Source of the DNA: an uncultured Oceanospirillales bacterium
Lineage (GTDB): Bacteria; Pseudomonadota; Gammaproteobacteria; Pseudomonadales; Endozoicomonadaceae
NCBI GenBank assembly: GCA_947040555.1
Contig: CAMRBW010000005.1
Coordinates: 1-57,776, forward strand
DNA length: 57,776 nt
Direction of reading: 5' to 3'
The position numbers and the translations under genes are program-made. Of the stretch, positions 34,634 to 43,791 are shown piece by piece. Position 1 is the stretch's first letter; each line of letters begins with the position of its first letter. The notes under the pieces were generated by a model. That model was not told where the DNA came from. It saw only the letters and a list, made by a program, of their open reading frames with translations, and searched no databases.

Positions 34634-35548
34634 ATGAATAAGCTCGAAGGCTTGATTGCTGCACCTCATACTCCTTTTGATACCGATGGCGAAGTCAACC
34701 TTCCCGTTATCGACCAGATTGCTGATCTGCTGGTTAAGCAAGGCGTCCTTGGGGTGTATGTCTGTGGTACAACCGGTGAAGGCGTTAACTGCTCCGTAGC
34801 AGAGCGCAAGGCCATTGCTGAACGCTGGGTAACAGCTTCCAATGGTCGTCTAAGCATTACCCTGCATACCGGCGCACTGTCTATTGCGGACACTCTGGAG
34901 CTGACCCGTCACGCAGAGACACTGGATATCTTTGCCACCTCCGTGATCGCGCCCTGCTTCTTTAAGCCAGGCTCAGTTGATGATCTGGTTGCCTACTGTG
35001 CGACAGTGGCTGCGGCTGCGCCAAGTAAAGCGTTCTACTACTACCACTCCGGCATGTCCGGTGTGATGCTCGACATGGAAAAGTTTCTGGAAAAAGGCGA
35101 CAAGCTGATTCCAAATCTGGCCGGTATCAAGTTCAACCATGTTGACCTTTACGAATACCAGCGCTGCACCCGCGCGTGCGACGGCAAGTTTGATATTCCT
35201 TTCGGTGTTGACGAATTCCTGCCAGCCGGCCTGGCGGTAGGTGCGATTGGTGCTGTTGGCAGCACTTACAACTACGCGGCACCTCTCTATCTCGATATTA
35301 TCGATGCCTTTAACCGTGGCGATCAGGAAACTGTCAGCGCACTGATGAACAAGGTTATCGCCCTGATTCGTGTACTGGTTGAGTACGGCGGTGTTGCAGC
35401 GGGCAAGGCGGCAATGGCCCTGCACGGTATTGACCTGGGTGATCCTCGTCAGCCGATTCGCGCACTGACGGCAGAGCAAAAAGAAGACGTTGTTGCCAAG
35501 ATGCAGGCAGCCGGCTTTATGGAACATATGAACCGCTGCGCTATGTAA
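34634..35548 (+). CDS. nanA: N-acetylneuraminate lyase
   Basis: About 304 residues; an in-frame ATG at 34622 has its GGA only one base away, so the ATG at 34634 is preferred. TIM-barrel aldolase of the DapA/NanA family: IAAPHTPFDTDG, YVCGTTGEGVNCS, catalytic Tyr region AFYYYHSGMSG (Tyr about 137), Schiff-base Lys166 in LAGIKFNHVDLYEYQR, and DEFLPAGLAVGAIGAVGSTY. It cleaves N-acetylneuraminate to ManNAc and pyruvate. The sugar side Tyr-His rather than the Asn-Ile-Pro of DapA supports the NanA call, as does the operon. A terminator follows at 35592. Confidence 0.94.
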   Translation: MNKLEGLIAAPHTPFDTDGEVNLPVIDQIADLLVKQGVLGVYVCGTTGEGVNCSVAERKAIAERWVTASNGRLSITLHTGALSIADTLELTRHAETLDIFATSVIAPCFFKPGSVDDLVAYCATVAAAAPSKAFYYYHSGMSGVMLDMEKFLEKGDKLIPNLAGIKFNHVDLYEYQRCTRACDGKFDIPFGVDEFLPAGLAVGAIGAVGSTYNYAAPLYLDIIDAFNRGDQETVSALMNKVIALIRVLVEYGGVAAGKAAMALHGIDLGDPRQPIRALTAEQKEDVVAKMQAAGFMEHMNRCAM

Positions 35549-35591
35549 ATTGCAGTAAGCTGCAAGAAAACTGTACGCAAATTCTTAATTG

Positions 35592-35623
35592 ACCCTGTTA
35601 CCATTTTGGTAATGGGGTTTTTT
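35592..35623 (+). terminator. nanA operon terminator
   Basis: ACCC and GTTACCA pair with GGTAATG and GGGGT around a TTTT loop, followed by TTTTTT. It separates nanA from the PTS genes, which therefore have their own promoter. Confidence 0.8.
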
Positions 35624-35690
35624 ATTGCGCACTCCGTTTACCAGACGTTTACTGGTGCAATCCGTCATAAAATTCGGAAACTACCATCTT

Positions 35691-35825
35691 TTGATACAAA
35701 TCAACAATCCTTCAGAAATAAAAGAAATGTTACAAAAGTACTATTTTTGAATTGTTTAGCTTATTTCTGATAGTGGGATTCTCCTTTATATTGCCCAACA
35801 TTGTTCGATGATGTTCAGCGTTGAA
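35691..35825 (+). promoter_or_regulatory. PTS promoter: Fnr-type box, -35/-10 and operator, matching GH92 promoters
   Basis: Perfect TTGATACAAATCAA (35691-35704), ATGTTACA (35727-35734), TTTCTG-N17-TATATT (35764-35769 and 35787-35792), then TGTTCGATGATGTTCAG plus TTGAA (35802-35825). Every element keeps the spacing found before GH92 copy 2, and the bases between also resemble each other. Confidence 0.75.
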
Positions 35826-35898
35826 AAAACATCTCGTCCGCCCCTTTTCTATCCAAAAATAAACGAAAGTCAGTCCGCTCGGACCATAGGAAACAACT

Positions 35899-36954
35899 AT
35901 GAAAAAAGATCTCGCTGTATTAAAGCGGCACCTGCTAACGGGTACCAGCCACATGCTGCCGTTTATCGTAGCGGGTGGTGTACTACTGGCACTGTCCGTC
36001 ATGCTGAACGGTAAAGGCGCCCAGCCAGAAGGTATATTCCTGACCGGTATCTGGGATATGGGTATCGCCGGTTTCACTCTGTTTATTCCGGTTCTCGGTG
36101 GTTATATCGCTTACTCCATCGGTGATCGTCCGGCACTGGCTCCAGGTATGATTGGTGCCTACCTGGCCAACGCCAACGGTACTGGCTTTCTGGGTGCTAT
36201 CGTGGTTGGTTTTCTGGCCGGTTACGTTGTTAACCAGCTGAAAAGAATTCCACTGCCTAATAATATGAAGGCTGTCTCTACCTATGGTATTCTGCCAGTA
36301 GGCGGCACTTTCATTGTATCTGCAGTTGTTATCTGGGGTATTGGTCAGCCAATCGCCTCCCTGATGGAAGCTCTGAACGGCTGGCTGGCCGGCATGGGTG
36401 ATACGTCTCAGGTACTGTTGGGTACCATCCTGGGTGGTATGACCGCCTTCGATATGGGTGGCCCGATCAACAAGGTAGCTACTCTGTTTGCCCAGACTCA
36501 AGTCTTTGATCATCCTAACCTGATGGGTGGTGTAGGCGTCGCGATCTGTGTACCTCCACTGGGTATGTTCCTGGCCACTCTGCTGTCCAAGAGCCGTTAC
36601 ACCGAAGAAGAGCGTGAAGCAGGTCGTGCTGCTGGCCTGATGGGTATGATCGGTATCACCGAAGGTGCGATTCCTTTCGCAGCCAACGATCCACTGCGCG
36701 TTATTCCTTCCATCGTTGTTGGCGGTATTGTCGGTAACGTCATCGCTTTCCAGATGGGCGTTCTCAACCACGCACCCTGGGGTGGCTGGATCGTACTGCC
36801 GGTAGTAGACGGTCGTATGGGTTACATCGCCGCCACCATTGCCGGTGCAGGCGTAACCGCACTGATGGTGAACTTCCTGAAGAAGCCGATCGATCAGCGT
36901 ACCGAGACCACCGTTGAAGCTAAAGACGACGAGCTGGTTCTGGACTTCGAATAA
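35899..36954 (+). CDS. PTS fructose-type EIIC permease subunit
   Basis: 351 residues with about ten hydrophobic helices. Fructose/mannosylglycerate-type EIIC landmarks: HLLTGTSHMLPFIVAGGVLL, YIAYSIGDRPALAPGMIGAY, GFLGAIVVGFLAGYVVNQLK, GGMTAFDMGGPINKVA and the GITEGAIPFAANDPLRVIPS loop with the active Glu and sugar-binding residues. It is a stand-alone C domain, like E. coli FrwC. IIB follows after 46 bp; no IIA is in the window. Substrate is not fixed by sequence; the promoter shared with GH92 genes points to mannose or a mannose derivative. Confidence 0.9.
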   Translation: MKKDLAVLKRHLLTGTSHMLPFIVAGGVLLALSVMLNGKGAQPEGIFLTGIWDMGIAGFTLFIPVLGGYIAYSIGDRPALAPGMIGAYLANANGTGFLGAIVVGFLAGYVVNQLKRIPLPNNMKAVSTYGILPVGGTFIVSAVVIWGIGQPIASLMEALNGWLAGMGDTSQVLLGTILGGMTAFDMGGPINKVATLFAQTQVFDHPNLMGGVGVAICVPPLGMFLATLLSKSRYTEEEREAGRAAGLMGMIGITEGAIPFAANDPLRVIPSIVVGGIVGNVIAFQMGVLNHAPWGGWIVLPVVDGRMGYIAATIAGAGVTALMVNFLKKPIDQRTETTVEAKDDELVLDFE

Positions 36955-37000
36955 AGATTTAAAACCTTACCCATTTATTACGTATACGAGAGTTTAAATT

Positions 37001-37318
37001 ATGAAAATGCTTGCCGTTACTTCTTGCCCATCCGGTGTTGCCCACACATACATGGCTGCTGAAGCGCTGGAAAAAGCCGCTAAAGATAAAGGCTGGGAGA
37101 TCAAGGTAGAAACTCAAGGTTCCTACGGTATCGAAAACCGTATCGAAGCAGACGACGTTAGCGGCGCTGATATCATTCTGCTGACCAAAGACATCGCCAT
37201 CAAGGAAGAAGAGCGCTTCCGCGGCAAGCCTATCGTACGCGTGGGCGTGGCTGATGCGGTAAAGAAGGCTCCGCAGATCATTGAACAGATCGCCAAGAAG
37301 CTGGAACAGCCAGCTTAA
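37001..37318 (+). CDS. PTS fructose-type EIIB subunit
   Basis: 105 residues. LAVTSCPSGVAHTYMAAEAL contains the phosphorylatable Cys (residue 9) in the CPSGVAHT loop of fructose-type EIIB. VETQGSYGIENRI and DIILLTKDIAIKEEERF are also typical. It accepts phosphate from an EIIA that must be encoded elsewhere and passes it to the sugar moved by EIIC. It is cotranscribed with the IIC gene and ended by the terminator at 37338. Confidence 0.92.
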   Translation: MKMLAVTSCPSGVAHTYMAAEALEKAAKDKGWEIKVETQGSYGIENRIEADDVSGADIILLTKDIAIKEEERFRGKPIVRVGVADAVKKAPQIIEQIAKKLEQPA

Positions 37319-37337
37319 TAAAGCGAAGTCAGTTCTG

Positions 37338-37378
37338 AAAAAAAAAGTCCGGTAACAGTGGTTACCGGACTTTTTTTT
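37338..37378. terminator. Bidirectional terminator
   Basis: GTCCGGTAAC-AGTG-GTTACCGGAC with nine A before and eight T after, between the converging IIB and norM genes. Confidence 0.95.
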
Positions 37379-37384
37379 GTTTAA

Positions 37385-38788
37385 TCAGTTCTCGTCGTGT
37401 ACTTCTTCAGATGTGCTATTGGTGTTCGTCTGACGTCGGATAATCAGACGCAGTCGCAGGCTCAACAGGATTGCGCCAAGGGTCAGGGCTGTCACCAGAC
37501 CGATCCATAGTCCACGGGGACCCATGGGCTCAACGATCCAATCGGTCAGACCAAGGATATAACCCAATGGCAGGGCGACACCCCAGCAGGCAAACAGCAC
37601 CATGGCCATGGGCACCTGGGTATCCCTGAATCCTCTTAGAGCACCATTGGCTGCAATCTGAATACCATCCGCATACTGGAACACTGCCGCATAGATCAGC
37701 AGCTGGGCCGCCAAAACAGCCACCTCCGTATTTTGGGTATAAATGGAGGTCACCAGACCCGGCATGAGTAGCATAACGGCGGCGCTTACTGTGGCACTCA
37801 GCAAGGTTGTCATGATGCCCGCATAACTGGAATACGCTGCGGCTTCGGTCTTGCCGGCTCCAAGTGCCTGTCCGACGCGAATGGTCAGACCCATCGCCAG
37901 ACTCATGGGGATCATAAACGTCAGCGAGGAGAAGTTCAGAGCAATCTGATGGCCTGCTACAACAACAGCACCCAGTTTACCGATCAGTAGCGCTACTACC
38001 GAGAATATGCTCGCCTCAAAGAAGATAGCCAGGCCGATAGGCACGCCCAGTTTTAGCTGGCTGGCAATAATATCGAGACGGGGCATTTCCCAGTGACTAT
38101 ATAAACCCATCTTCTTATGCTGCTGCCCCAGTAGCGTATAAGCGGCCATCAGTACGAACATGACCCAAAAACAAACCGCTGTCGCATAACCACAACCCAC
38201 GCCACCCAGTTCAGGGAAACCAAATTTCCCATAAATCAGTACATAATTAAGAGGGATGTTCAGGGCCAGTGCTATAAAGCTGAACACCATGCCCGGTTTG
38301 GTTTTTCCTATGCCCTCGCAGTAGCAGGTCAGTGCCTGAAACCAGCAGATGGCCGGTATCCCCCAGGCCAGCGCTTTCAGATAGCGCAGGGTTTTGGTGG
38401 CCATCTCCGGCCCGATCTGCAACCACTGAAGTACCGCATCCGCGTTATGGATAAAGCCCAGTGCCAGCAAACTCATTAACAGAGCAATCCAGAGCCCCTG
38501 ACGCACCTGAGCACCGATTTCATCGGTCTGGCGTGCCCCATACAGGTGAGCAACAGTCGGCGTAATAGCCATCAATATACCCCGGATCAGCAGATACACC
38601 GGCATCCAGATACTTGAGCCCAGGGCAATCGCTGCCAGATCCATAGCCGAATATTGCCCGGCCATACTGGTGTCGACAAAGGTCATGCCGGTGGTCGCCA
38701 GCTGGGCTCCCATTATCGGTCCGGCAAGGTACATCAACTCACGAAGTTCCCGTCTATAACGGGCAAAAGCGGAAAGATTGGTGCTCAT
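37385..38788 (-). CDS. norM: MATE-family multidrug efflux protein NorM
   Basis: 467 residues with 12 predicted helices. Landmarks: LAGPIMGAQLATTGMTFVDT, MAGQYSAMDLAAIALGSSIW and GAQLATTGM/MGLTIRVGQALGAGKT repeats in the two halves. It exchanges cations for drugs and dyes across the inner membrane. The ATG at 38788 has GTGAG a few bases upstream. It is a single gene, convergent with the PTS genes. Confidence 0.9.
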   Translation of the reverse strand: MSTNLSAFARYRRELRELMYLAGPIMGAQLATTGMTFVDTSMAGQYSAMDLAAIALGSSIWMPVYLLIRGILMAITPTVAHLYGARQTDEIGAQVRQGLWIALLMSLLALGFIHNADAVLQWLQIGPEMATKTLRYLKALAWGIPAICWFQALTCYCEGIGKTKPGMVFSFIALALNIPLNYVLIYGKFGFPELGGVGCGYATAVCFWVMFVLMAAYTLLGQQHKKMGLYSHWEMPRLDIIASQLKLGVPIGLAIFFEASIFSVVALLIGKLGAVVVAGHQIALNFSSLTFMIPMSLAMGLTIRVGQALGAGKTEAAAYSSYAGIMTTLLSATVSAAVMLLMPGLVTSIYTQNTEVAVLAAQLLIYAAVFQYADGIQIAANGALRGFRDTQVPMAMVLFACWGVALPLGYILGLTDWIVEPMGPRGLWIGLVTALTLGAILLSLRLRLIIRRQTNTNSTSEEVHDEN

Positions 38789-38947
38789 TTTTGCTCACAA
38801 ATTTTAGTTATTTTACCATGCACACATGAGGCAAAAAGGCTCGCATTCTAGCAGCGAAATCGTTCACCATCATATGCCGCAGTGGTTCCCAGTCCAGACT
38901 AATTCTATTATGGTTCTGCCTTTTTACTTCCCCACGGAGCCCTGAAT

Positions 38948-39340
38948 ATGAAAATGCTCAACCGATCCGCCCTGCGTCTGCGTGCCCGTCCGGCCTTTAT
39001 CGCGTGGTGTGCCTCTGTAGTTGTGGAGGATGCTGGTGAACTGGAGGTGCTAAAGAGTCAGCTGGAGCAGACCGGTTCCATCTACCTTATTCCAGAAGCA
39101 AACTGCGAACAGGATTTCATTGATGCTGTGCTGACTCACGCGCCGGATATACTCAAAAATGAGCTGAACGCATGGTGTATTGATCTCTCCTTCTGGCCTG
39201 AAAAATTGGATGCGGAACTGCTCGAACAGTGGTTCGCCATCGGTACCGAGCTGATGAGTTTTGATCTTGCCAGCGAACCGCTGCTGGTTGCGGATACCCA
39301 ACAGCTTGCCGACGAAGGGGAGCTTGTTGAGATTTTCTGA
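38948..39340 (+). CDS. Conserved small cytosolic protein of unknown function
   Basis: 130 residues starting at ATG 38948 with GGAG upstream. No signal peptide or membrane helix. The pattern (LNRSALRLRARPAFIAWCAS, TGSIYLIPE, WCIDLSFWPEKLDAELLEQW, ELVEIF at the end) recalls short proteins seen in Pseudomonas and relatives; I know of no assigned function. It converges with rnz across a 23-bp gap. Confidence 0.65.
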   Translation: MKMLNRSALRLRARPAFIAWCASVVVEDAGELEVLKSQLEQTGSIYLIPEANCEQDFIDAVLTHAPDILKNELNAWCIDLSFWPEKLDAELLEQWFAIGTELMSFDLASEPLLVADTQQLADEGELVEIF

Positions 39341-39363
39341 AGCTCCGTTTTAATCTCAGCGCG

Positions 39364-40332
39364 TTAAACCTCGACCAATGTGCCATCCCGCTGTAGCTGC
39401 CAGCTGCAGTTATCGGCGGCCATGGCCACCGTGCCGGAGTAAACGGCCTGAACCTCAGCCCGCAGCTCTTCGATAGACGATTGCCCCGGCTTTGGTCGAC
39501 GCTGATAACGGTTGCTGAAGTGGGTCAGGATCACATGCTTCACGCCGGCAGCTTCTGCGGCTTTGCCGACTTGTGCCGGAGTGCTGTGCATCCACTGCCC
39601 ACCGACTTTCTCCCTGACCGGTGTTGAAAAGGTCGCCTCATGGACCAGAAGGTCGGTACGGGTCAGGATCTCGTGCAGTATCTCCGGGCGGTCATTGTCC
39701 CCCCCGATCACCACCAGACGCGGTTTTGGACTTGGCTCTTTTACCGCCTCCGGCATAATAATTCGACCATCCGGCAGAATAATCGCCTGCCCCTGCTGCA
39801 GCAATCCCCACAGAGGCCCTCTGGGAACCTTTAATTGTTGCAGTTTTTCCCGCTCCAGATTGCCCGATTCCGGGTGTTCCTCAAAGGCATAGGCGAAACA
39901 GGGCACCCGATGGGAGAGCGGGTGGGAGGTGATGGTAAAATCAACGGTCAGATAACGAAAATCAGCCCGATCCGAACGGATAAATTTCAGTTCAAAAGAC
40001 ATCTCATGGACAGCGGCACAGGCCAGCGCGTGACGGACAAAGCTCTCGACCCCCTCCGGCGCACAGATGATGAGCGGAGCCTGTCGCCCCTGCATGCTGG
40101 CGCTGGTGATCAGGCCGGGCAGACCGAACATATGGTCCCCATGAACATGGGTGACGCAGATCACCTGAAGATGGTTCAAGGTGTAGCGATTGCCCAGTAG
40201 CCGATGCTGGGTGCCTTCTCCGCAGTCGATCAGATACCAGTCCCGGCTATCATCTTTTGCCAGAATCAGTGCCGTTACATTTCGCTCTCTTGAAGGCTGA
40301 CCGGCTGCGGTACCCAGAAAACTTAATCGCAT
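39364..40332 (-). CDS. rnz: Ribonuclease Z (tRNA 3' endonuclease)
   Basis: 322 residues, a short-form tRNase Z. The N-terminal FLGTAAGQPSRERNVTALIL, the metallo-beta-lactamase motif THVHGDHMFGLPGL binding two zinc ions, LLVHEATF with the conserved Glu/Asp region, and LTHFSNRY with a late zinc His are all present. It cuts precursor tRNAs after the discriminator base to give a 3' end for CCA. AAGGGAAAA precedes the ATG. Confidence 0.93.
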   Translation of the reverse strand: MRLSFLGTAAGQPSRERNVTALILAKDDSRDWYLIDCGEGTQHRLLGNRYTLNHLQVICVTHVHGDHMFGLPGLITSASMQGRQAPLIICAPEGVESFVRHALACAAVHEMSFELKFIRSDRADFRYLTVDFTITSHPLSHRVPCFAYAFEEHPESGNLEREKLQQLKVPRGPLWGLLQQGQAIILPDGRIIMPEAVKEPSPKPRLVVIGGDNDRPEILHEILTRTDLLVHEATFSTPVREKVGGQWMHSTPAQVGKAAEAAGVKHVILTHFSNRYQRRPKPGQSSIEELRAEVQAVYSGTVAMAADNCSWQLQRDGTLVEV

Positions 40333-40447
40333 GGTGTTTTCCCTTACTCGCCTTACTCCAATCGTATAAGGATGATTATACTGTGGATTTCTATTCTTAC
40401 GATCTCTTGTGCTAAATCATAGGCATCGGTAACATCTCGCTGACTGT

Positions 40448-40495
40448 GCTGATGAATGTGCTGATGAATGTTTTAATGAATGTCTTGATGAATAT
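40448..40495. repeat. 12-bp tandem repeat upstream of dapA
   Basis: Four units based on GCTGATGAATGT, two exact and two diverged, lie just before the dapA ribosome site. They may alter the 5' leader length between strains. Confidence 0.85.
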
Positions 40496-40513
40496 AACAG
40501 AGGGAATACACAG

Positions 40514-41392
40514 ATGATTTCTGGCAGTTTAGTGGCTTTGGTGACCCCGATGCTGCCTGACGGCGGGCTGGATTGGCAGAGCCTGGACAATCTGGTCGAG
40601 TTCCATATTGAAAAAGGAACCGACGGGATTGTGGCTGTTGGGACAACCGGAGAGTCGGCAACCATAACCGTTGAGGAGCACTGCCAGATTATCAAGCGCG
40701 TAGTGGCTCTGGTGAACGGTCGCATTCCGGTTGTTGCCGGTACCGGTGCCAACTCCACCCGTGAGGCGGTGCATTTAACGGAAGAAGCCAAACGGGCAGG
40801 CGCTGATGCCTGTTTGCTGGTGACACCTTATTACAATAAACCGACTCAGGAAGGGCTGTTCCGCCACTACGAAACAGTGGCCCGTACTGTTGCCATTCCT
40901 CAGATTCTCTATAATGTGCCCGGTCGTACCGGTGTCGACTTGCGCAATGAGACTGTGGCCCGTCTTGCCGGACTTGGCAATATTATTGCGATCAAAGATG
41001 CGACCGGTGATCTTGCCCGCGGCAAGGAACTGATAGACACTTGTGGTGATCGTATAACAATACTGTCCGGTGATGATCCCACGGCGATTGAGCTCATATT
41101 ACTGGGGGCGAAAGGTAATATTTCTGTTACGGCCAATGTGGCTCCGGCAGAAATGCACAAACTGTGTCAACTGGCGATGGCAGGCAGAGACAAAGAGTCC
41201 AGAGATCTGAACAACCGCCTGATGCCATTACACAAAACACTGTTTGTGGAATCCAATCCGATTCCGGTGAAATTTGCTCTGCAGGACATGGGATTCATAG
41301 AGGAAGGTATCCGGCTGCCTCTTACTCCTCTGGATGTTGCTTACCATCAGGACATTCGTGAAGCACTGGCAGCCACCGGACTCGCAGAATAG
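40514..41392 (+). CDS. dapA: 4-hydroxy-tetrahydrodipicolinate synthase
   Basis: 292 residues. DapA signatures: SLVALVTPMLPDGGLDWQSL, GTTGESATITVEEH with the Thr pair, LLVTPYYNKPTQEGLFRHYE, catalytic Tyr in ILYNVPGRTGVDL, Schiff-base Lys in NIIAIKDATGDLARG, and LSGDDPTAIELILLGAKGNI. It condenses pyruvate with aspartate semialdehyde in lysine and diaminopimelate synthesis. AGAGGG lies before the ATG. bamC follows after 9 bp, the usual gammaproteobacterial order. Confidence 0.95.
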   Translation: MISGSLVALVTPMLPDGGLDWQSLDNLVEFHIEKGTDGIVAVGTTGESATITVEEHCQIIKRVVALVNGRIPVVAGTGANSTREAVHLTEEAKRAGADACLLVTPYYNKPTQEGLFRHYETVARTVAIPQILYNVPGRTGVDLRNETVARLAGLGNIIAIKDATGDLARGKELIDTCGDRITILSGDDPTAIELILLGAKGNISVTANVAPAEMHKLCQLAMAGRDKESRDLNNRLMPLHKTLFVESNPIPVKFALQDMGFIEEGIRLPLTPLDVAYHQDIREALAATGLAE

Positions 41393-41401
41393 GGAGCGTG
41401 C

Positions 41402-42535
41402 ATGAAGCACATATTTAAATTTGTGGCACTGGTTGGCATCGCGCTGACGCTGAATGGCTGCAGCTCAGTTTTTGGGCAAAAAGGCTACCTCCGGGACAAA
41501 TCAGATGATTATGTCGGTGAGCGGATGACACCGAACCTGGTGCTACCCGAGAATCTGAACCCTGTCGAGCCTATGGACTACATGCCGATTCCTTCGCTTC
41601 AGATAGACGAAGTCATCGAGAAAGCCCGCGATGCTCCGCGAGCGGATCGCCGTATTGTTCGTGAAGATGGTGCGACTTATATGGTCGCTACACATGGCGA
41701 CACTCAGGTACTGCTGACCCAGCATCCTCCGGCTGAACTCTGGGACCACGCTCTGCAGTTCTGGAAAAGTGAAGGTTTCACCATTGCCAAAAGCGACCCT
41801 GCTGCCGGTGTGATGGAGACTGACTGGGCACTGTTGGATAAAGCCTCTCGCCCCGGTGCTCTGCGTAGCTTTGTTGGCTGGGTTGTCGGGAACGGCAATA
41901 CCAGCGGTATGATGGAAAAGTTCCGTCTGAGCATTCGCAGAGGAACACGTTCGGGGGGGGGCAGCCTCGTACTTGAACACGCCCGTCGGTCCAGCAGCGC
42001 CAATCTTGAAGAGCCCATTGACTGGAGTGACTCCTCTGAAGACAGCACGCGCCTTGAAAATAAGCTGCTGAACAAAATGCTGATTCATCTGGTGTTGAGC
42101 CGTGATGAGCAAAAGGCCTCTTTCCGCCCCCATAAACTGGATGTCGATAGCCAGACCACCCTGGTCAAGGATGGTAATGGTAACCCGGTGCTGCGTATTG
42201 AACAGAACTTCAACTATAGCTGGCAGGCCATAGAAGAGGCGCTGGCGAAGGCCGGTATCGAGGTACAGGATCGAAACCGTACCGCAGGTCTGATTTTTGT
42301 CCGCATGGCGACGGAAAGTGTGAGTGCCCCGCAGGAAGAGAGCAAAGGCTGGTTCAGTCGTCTGTTTAGCAGCGATTCTGAAGACAAGCCGATGACAGGG
42401 CAGAATGAATATCTCATTCGTGTGTTGAGCCCAGGGCCTGTCACCAATGTGACGCTGGAGAAAGATCTGAATACGCTGCCTCCGGCAGAGTTCTCAGAAG
42501 CCTTCCTCGAGCGCCTGCGAGACAATCTGGACTGA
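41402..42535 (+). CDS. bamC: Outer-membrane assembly lipoprotein BamC
   Basis: 377 residues with lipobox LNGC (lipid Cys20). The early unstructured lasso SDDYVGERMTPNLVLPENLN, which in E. coli binds BamD, is recognisable, followed by two helix-grip domains. It is part of the BAM complex that inserts beta-barrel proteins. AGGGAG precedes the ATG, and dapA is 9 bp upstream. A terminator follows at 42554. Confidence 0.9.
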   Translation: MKHIFKFVALVGIALTLNGCSSVFGQKGYLRDKSDDYVGERMTPNLVLPENLNPVEPMDYMPIPSLQIDEVIEKARDAPRADRRIVREDGATYMVATHGDTQVLLTQHPPAELWDHALQFWKSEGFTIAKSDPAAGVMETDWALLDKASRPGALRSFVGWVVGNGNTSGMMEKFRLSIRRGTRSGGGSLVLEHARRSSSANLEEPIDWSDSSEDSTRLENKLLNKMLIHLVLSRDEQKASFRPHKLDVDSQTTLVKDGNGNPVLRIEQNFNYSWQAIEEALAKAGIEVQDRNRTAGLIFVRMATESVSAPQEESKGWFSRLFSSDSEDKPMTGQNEYLIRVLSPGPVTNVTLEKDLNTLPPAEFSEAFLERLRDNLD

Positions 42536-42553
42536 TAACAAACTGTTAATAAT

Positions 42554-42583
42554 GGAAACCAGGCTTTGACCTGGTTTCTTTTT
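42554..42583 (+). terminator. Rho-independent terminator after bamC
   Basis: GGAAACCAGG / CCTGGTTTC stem with a CTTTGA loop, then TTTTT. Confidence 0.88.
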
Positions 42584-42687
42584 ACCCGGCTGTACTGATC
42601 TCACCCGCTTTTTTTCAGAAGCATGATCAGCATGCATGGGACCTACCGACTCTTATCAAGAACATATCTTTCAGGAAGTGCTTGCTT

Positions 42688-43791
42688 ATGTCTTTGGCCG
42701 ATCAGGTTTTGGCAGTGAATGACAACCTTCCGATCCGTACAGACCGCCCGGTTCACAGTGGCAAAGTACGCTCGGTCTACTGGTTGACCACTGAAGACAG
42801 TCGTCGTTTGATTCAAGAACAGAACTATAACGTTGCAGAGGACACCCCTCTGGCCATTATGGTGATCAGTGACCGTATTTCAGCATTTGACTGTATCTGG
42901 CACGGTGAAGGCGGGCTCAACGGCGTGCCGGGTAAGGGTGCGGCTCTGAATACGATTTCCAGCCACTGGTTTCGCCTGTTTCAGGAACAGGGGCTGGCTG
43001 ACAGCCATATCCTCGACATTCCCCATCCGCTGGTCTGGATTGTGCAGAAAGCCCGCCCGGTCAAAATAGAAGCCATCTGCCGTCAATACATCACCGGCTC
43101 CATGTGGCGAAGTTATACACAGGGTGAGCGCACCTTCTGTGGCATAGCGTTACCGGAAAGACTGGAGAAGGATCAGAAGCTGCCCGAGCTGCTGATGACA
43201 CCTTCGACCAAAGGCATTCTTGAAGGTATACCGGGCGTTCCGGCACAGGATGATGTCAATGTCTCCCGACAGGATATCGAACGCCATTTCGCGGCCTTCG
43301 GCTTTCGAGAGCCCGCCGATATCGATGTCTACGAAAAACTTCTGAAAGAGGGTTTCGGCGTTATCAGCACGGCCCTGGCGGAGCTGGATCAGATATTTGT
43401 GGATACCAAGTTCGAGTTTGGCTACGTCACCGATGCCGAAGGGCGGGAAAAACTGATCTACATGGATGAGGTGGGTACGCCAGACTCATCCCGCATCTGG
43501 GATGGTGCACAGTGGCGTCAGGGCAACATTGTGGAAAACTCTAAAGAAGGGTTCCGTCAGCTGCTATTGAACAGCTTTCCTGACCCCGACATTCTACTGA
43601 ATAAGGATCGCATGGAAGAGCGTACCGCACTGGCTCGGGATAACGCATTGCCGGAAAAAGTGATCATGGCGGTATCGAAGACCTATGTGGATATTGCTGA
43701 AAAAATAACCGGAAAGAAACTACAGCTATCGAATAATCCAGCGGCTGAAATCATCACTATTTTGAGAGATCAGTACGGGTTGATTGGTTAG
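42688..43791 (+). CDS. purC: Phosphoribosylaminoimidazole-succinocarboxamide synthase
   Basis: 367 residues from the ATG at 42688, preceded by AGGAAG; an in-frame TTG at 42682 is unlikely because relatives begin [18 protein letters not shown] synthase signatures: [53 protein letters not shown] and [15 protein letters not shown]. It belongs to the longer (about 367-residue) class found in Vibrio and Shewanella rather than the 237-residue E. coli form. It joins aspartate to CAIR in purine synthesis. Confidence 0.93.
   Translation: MSLADQVLAVNDNLPIRTDRPVHSGKVRSVYWLTTEDSRRLIQEQNYNVAEDTPLAIMVISDRISAFDCIWHGEGGLNGVPGKGAALNTISSHWFRLFQEQGLADSHILDIPHPLVWIVQKARPVKIEAICRQYITGSMWRSYTQGERTFCGIALPERLEKDQKLPELLMTPSTKGILEGIPGVPAQDDVNVSRQDIERHFAAFGFREPADIDVYEKLLKEGFGVISTALAELDQIFVDTKFEFGYVTDAEGREKLIYMDEVGTPDSSRIWDGAQWRQGNIVENSKEGFRQLLLNSFPDPDILLNKDRMEERTALARDNALPEKVIMAVSKTYVDIAEKITGKKLQLSNNPAAEIITILRDQYGLIG

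Noticed and set aside
34634..35548. A second dapA instead of nanA
   Set aside because: The active-site Tyr is followed by His-Ser-Gly rather than Asn-Val-Pro, the operon is nanE-nanK-nanQ, and a clear dapA lies at 40514.
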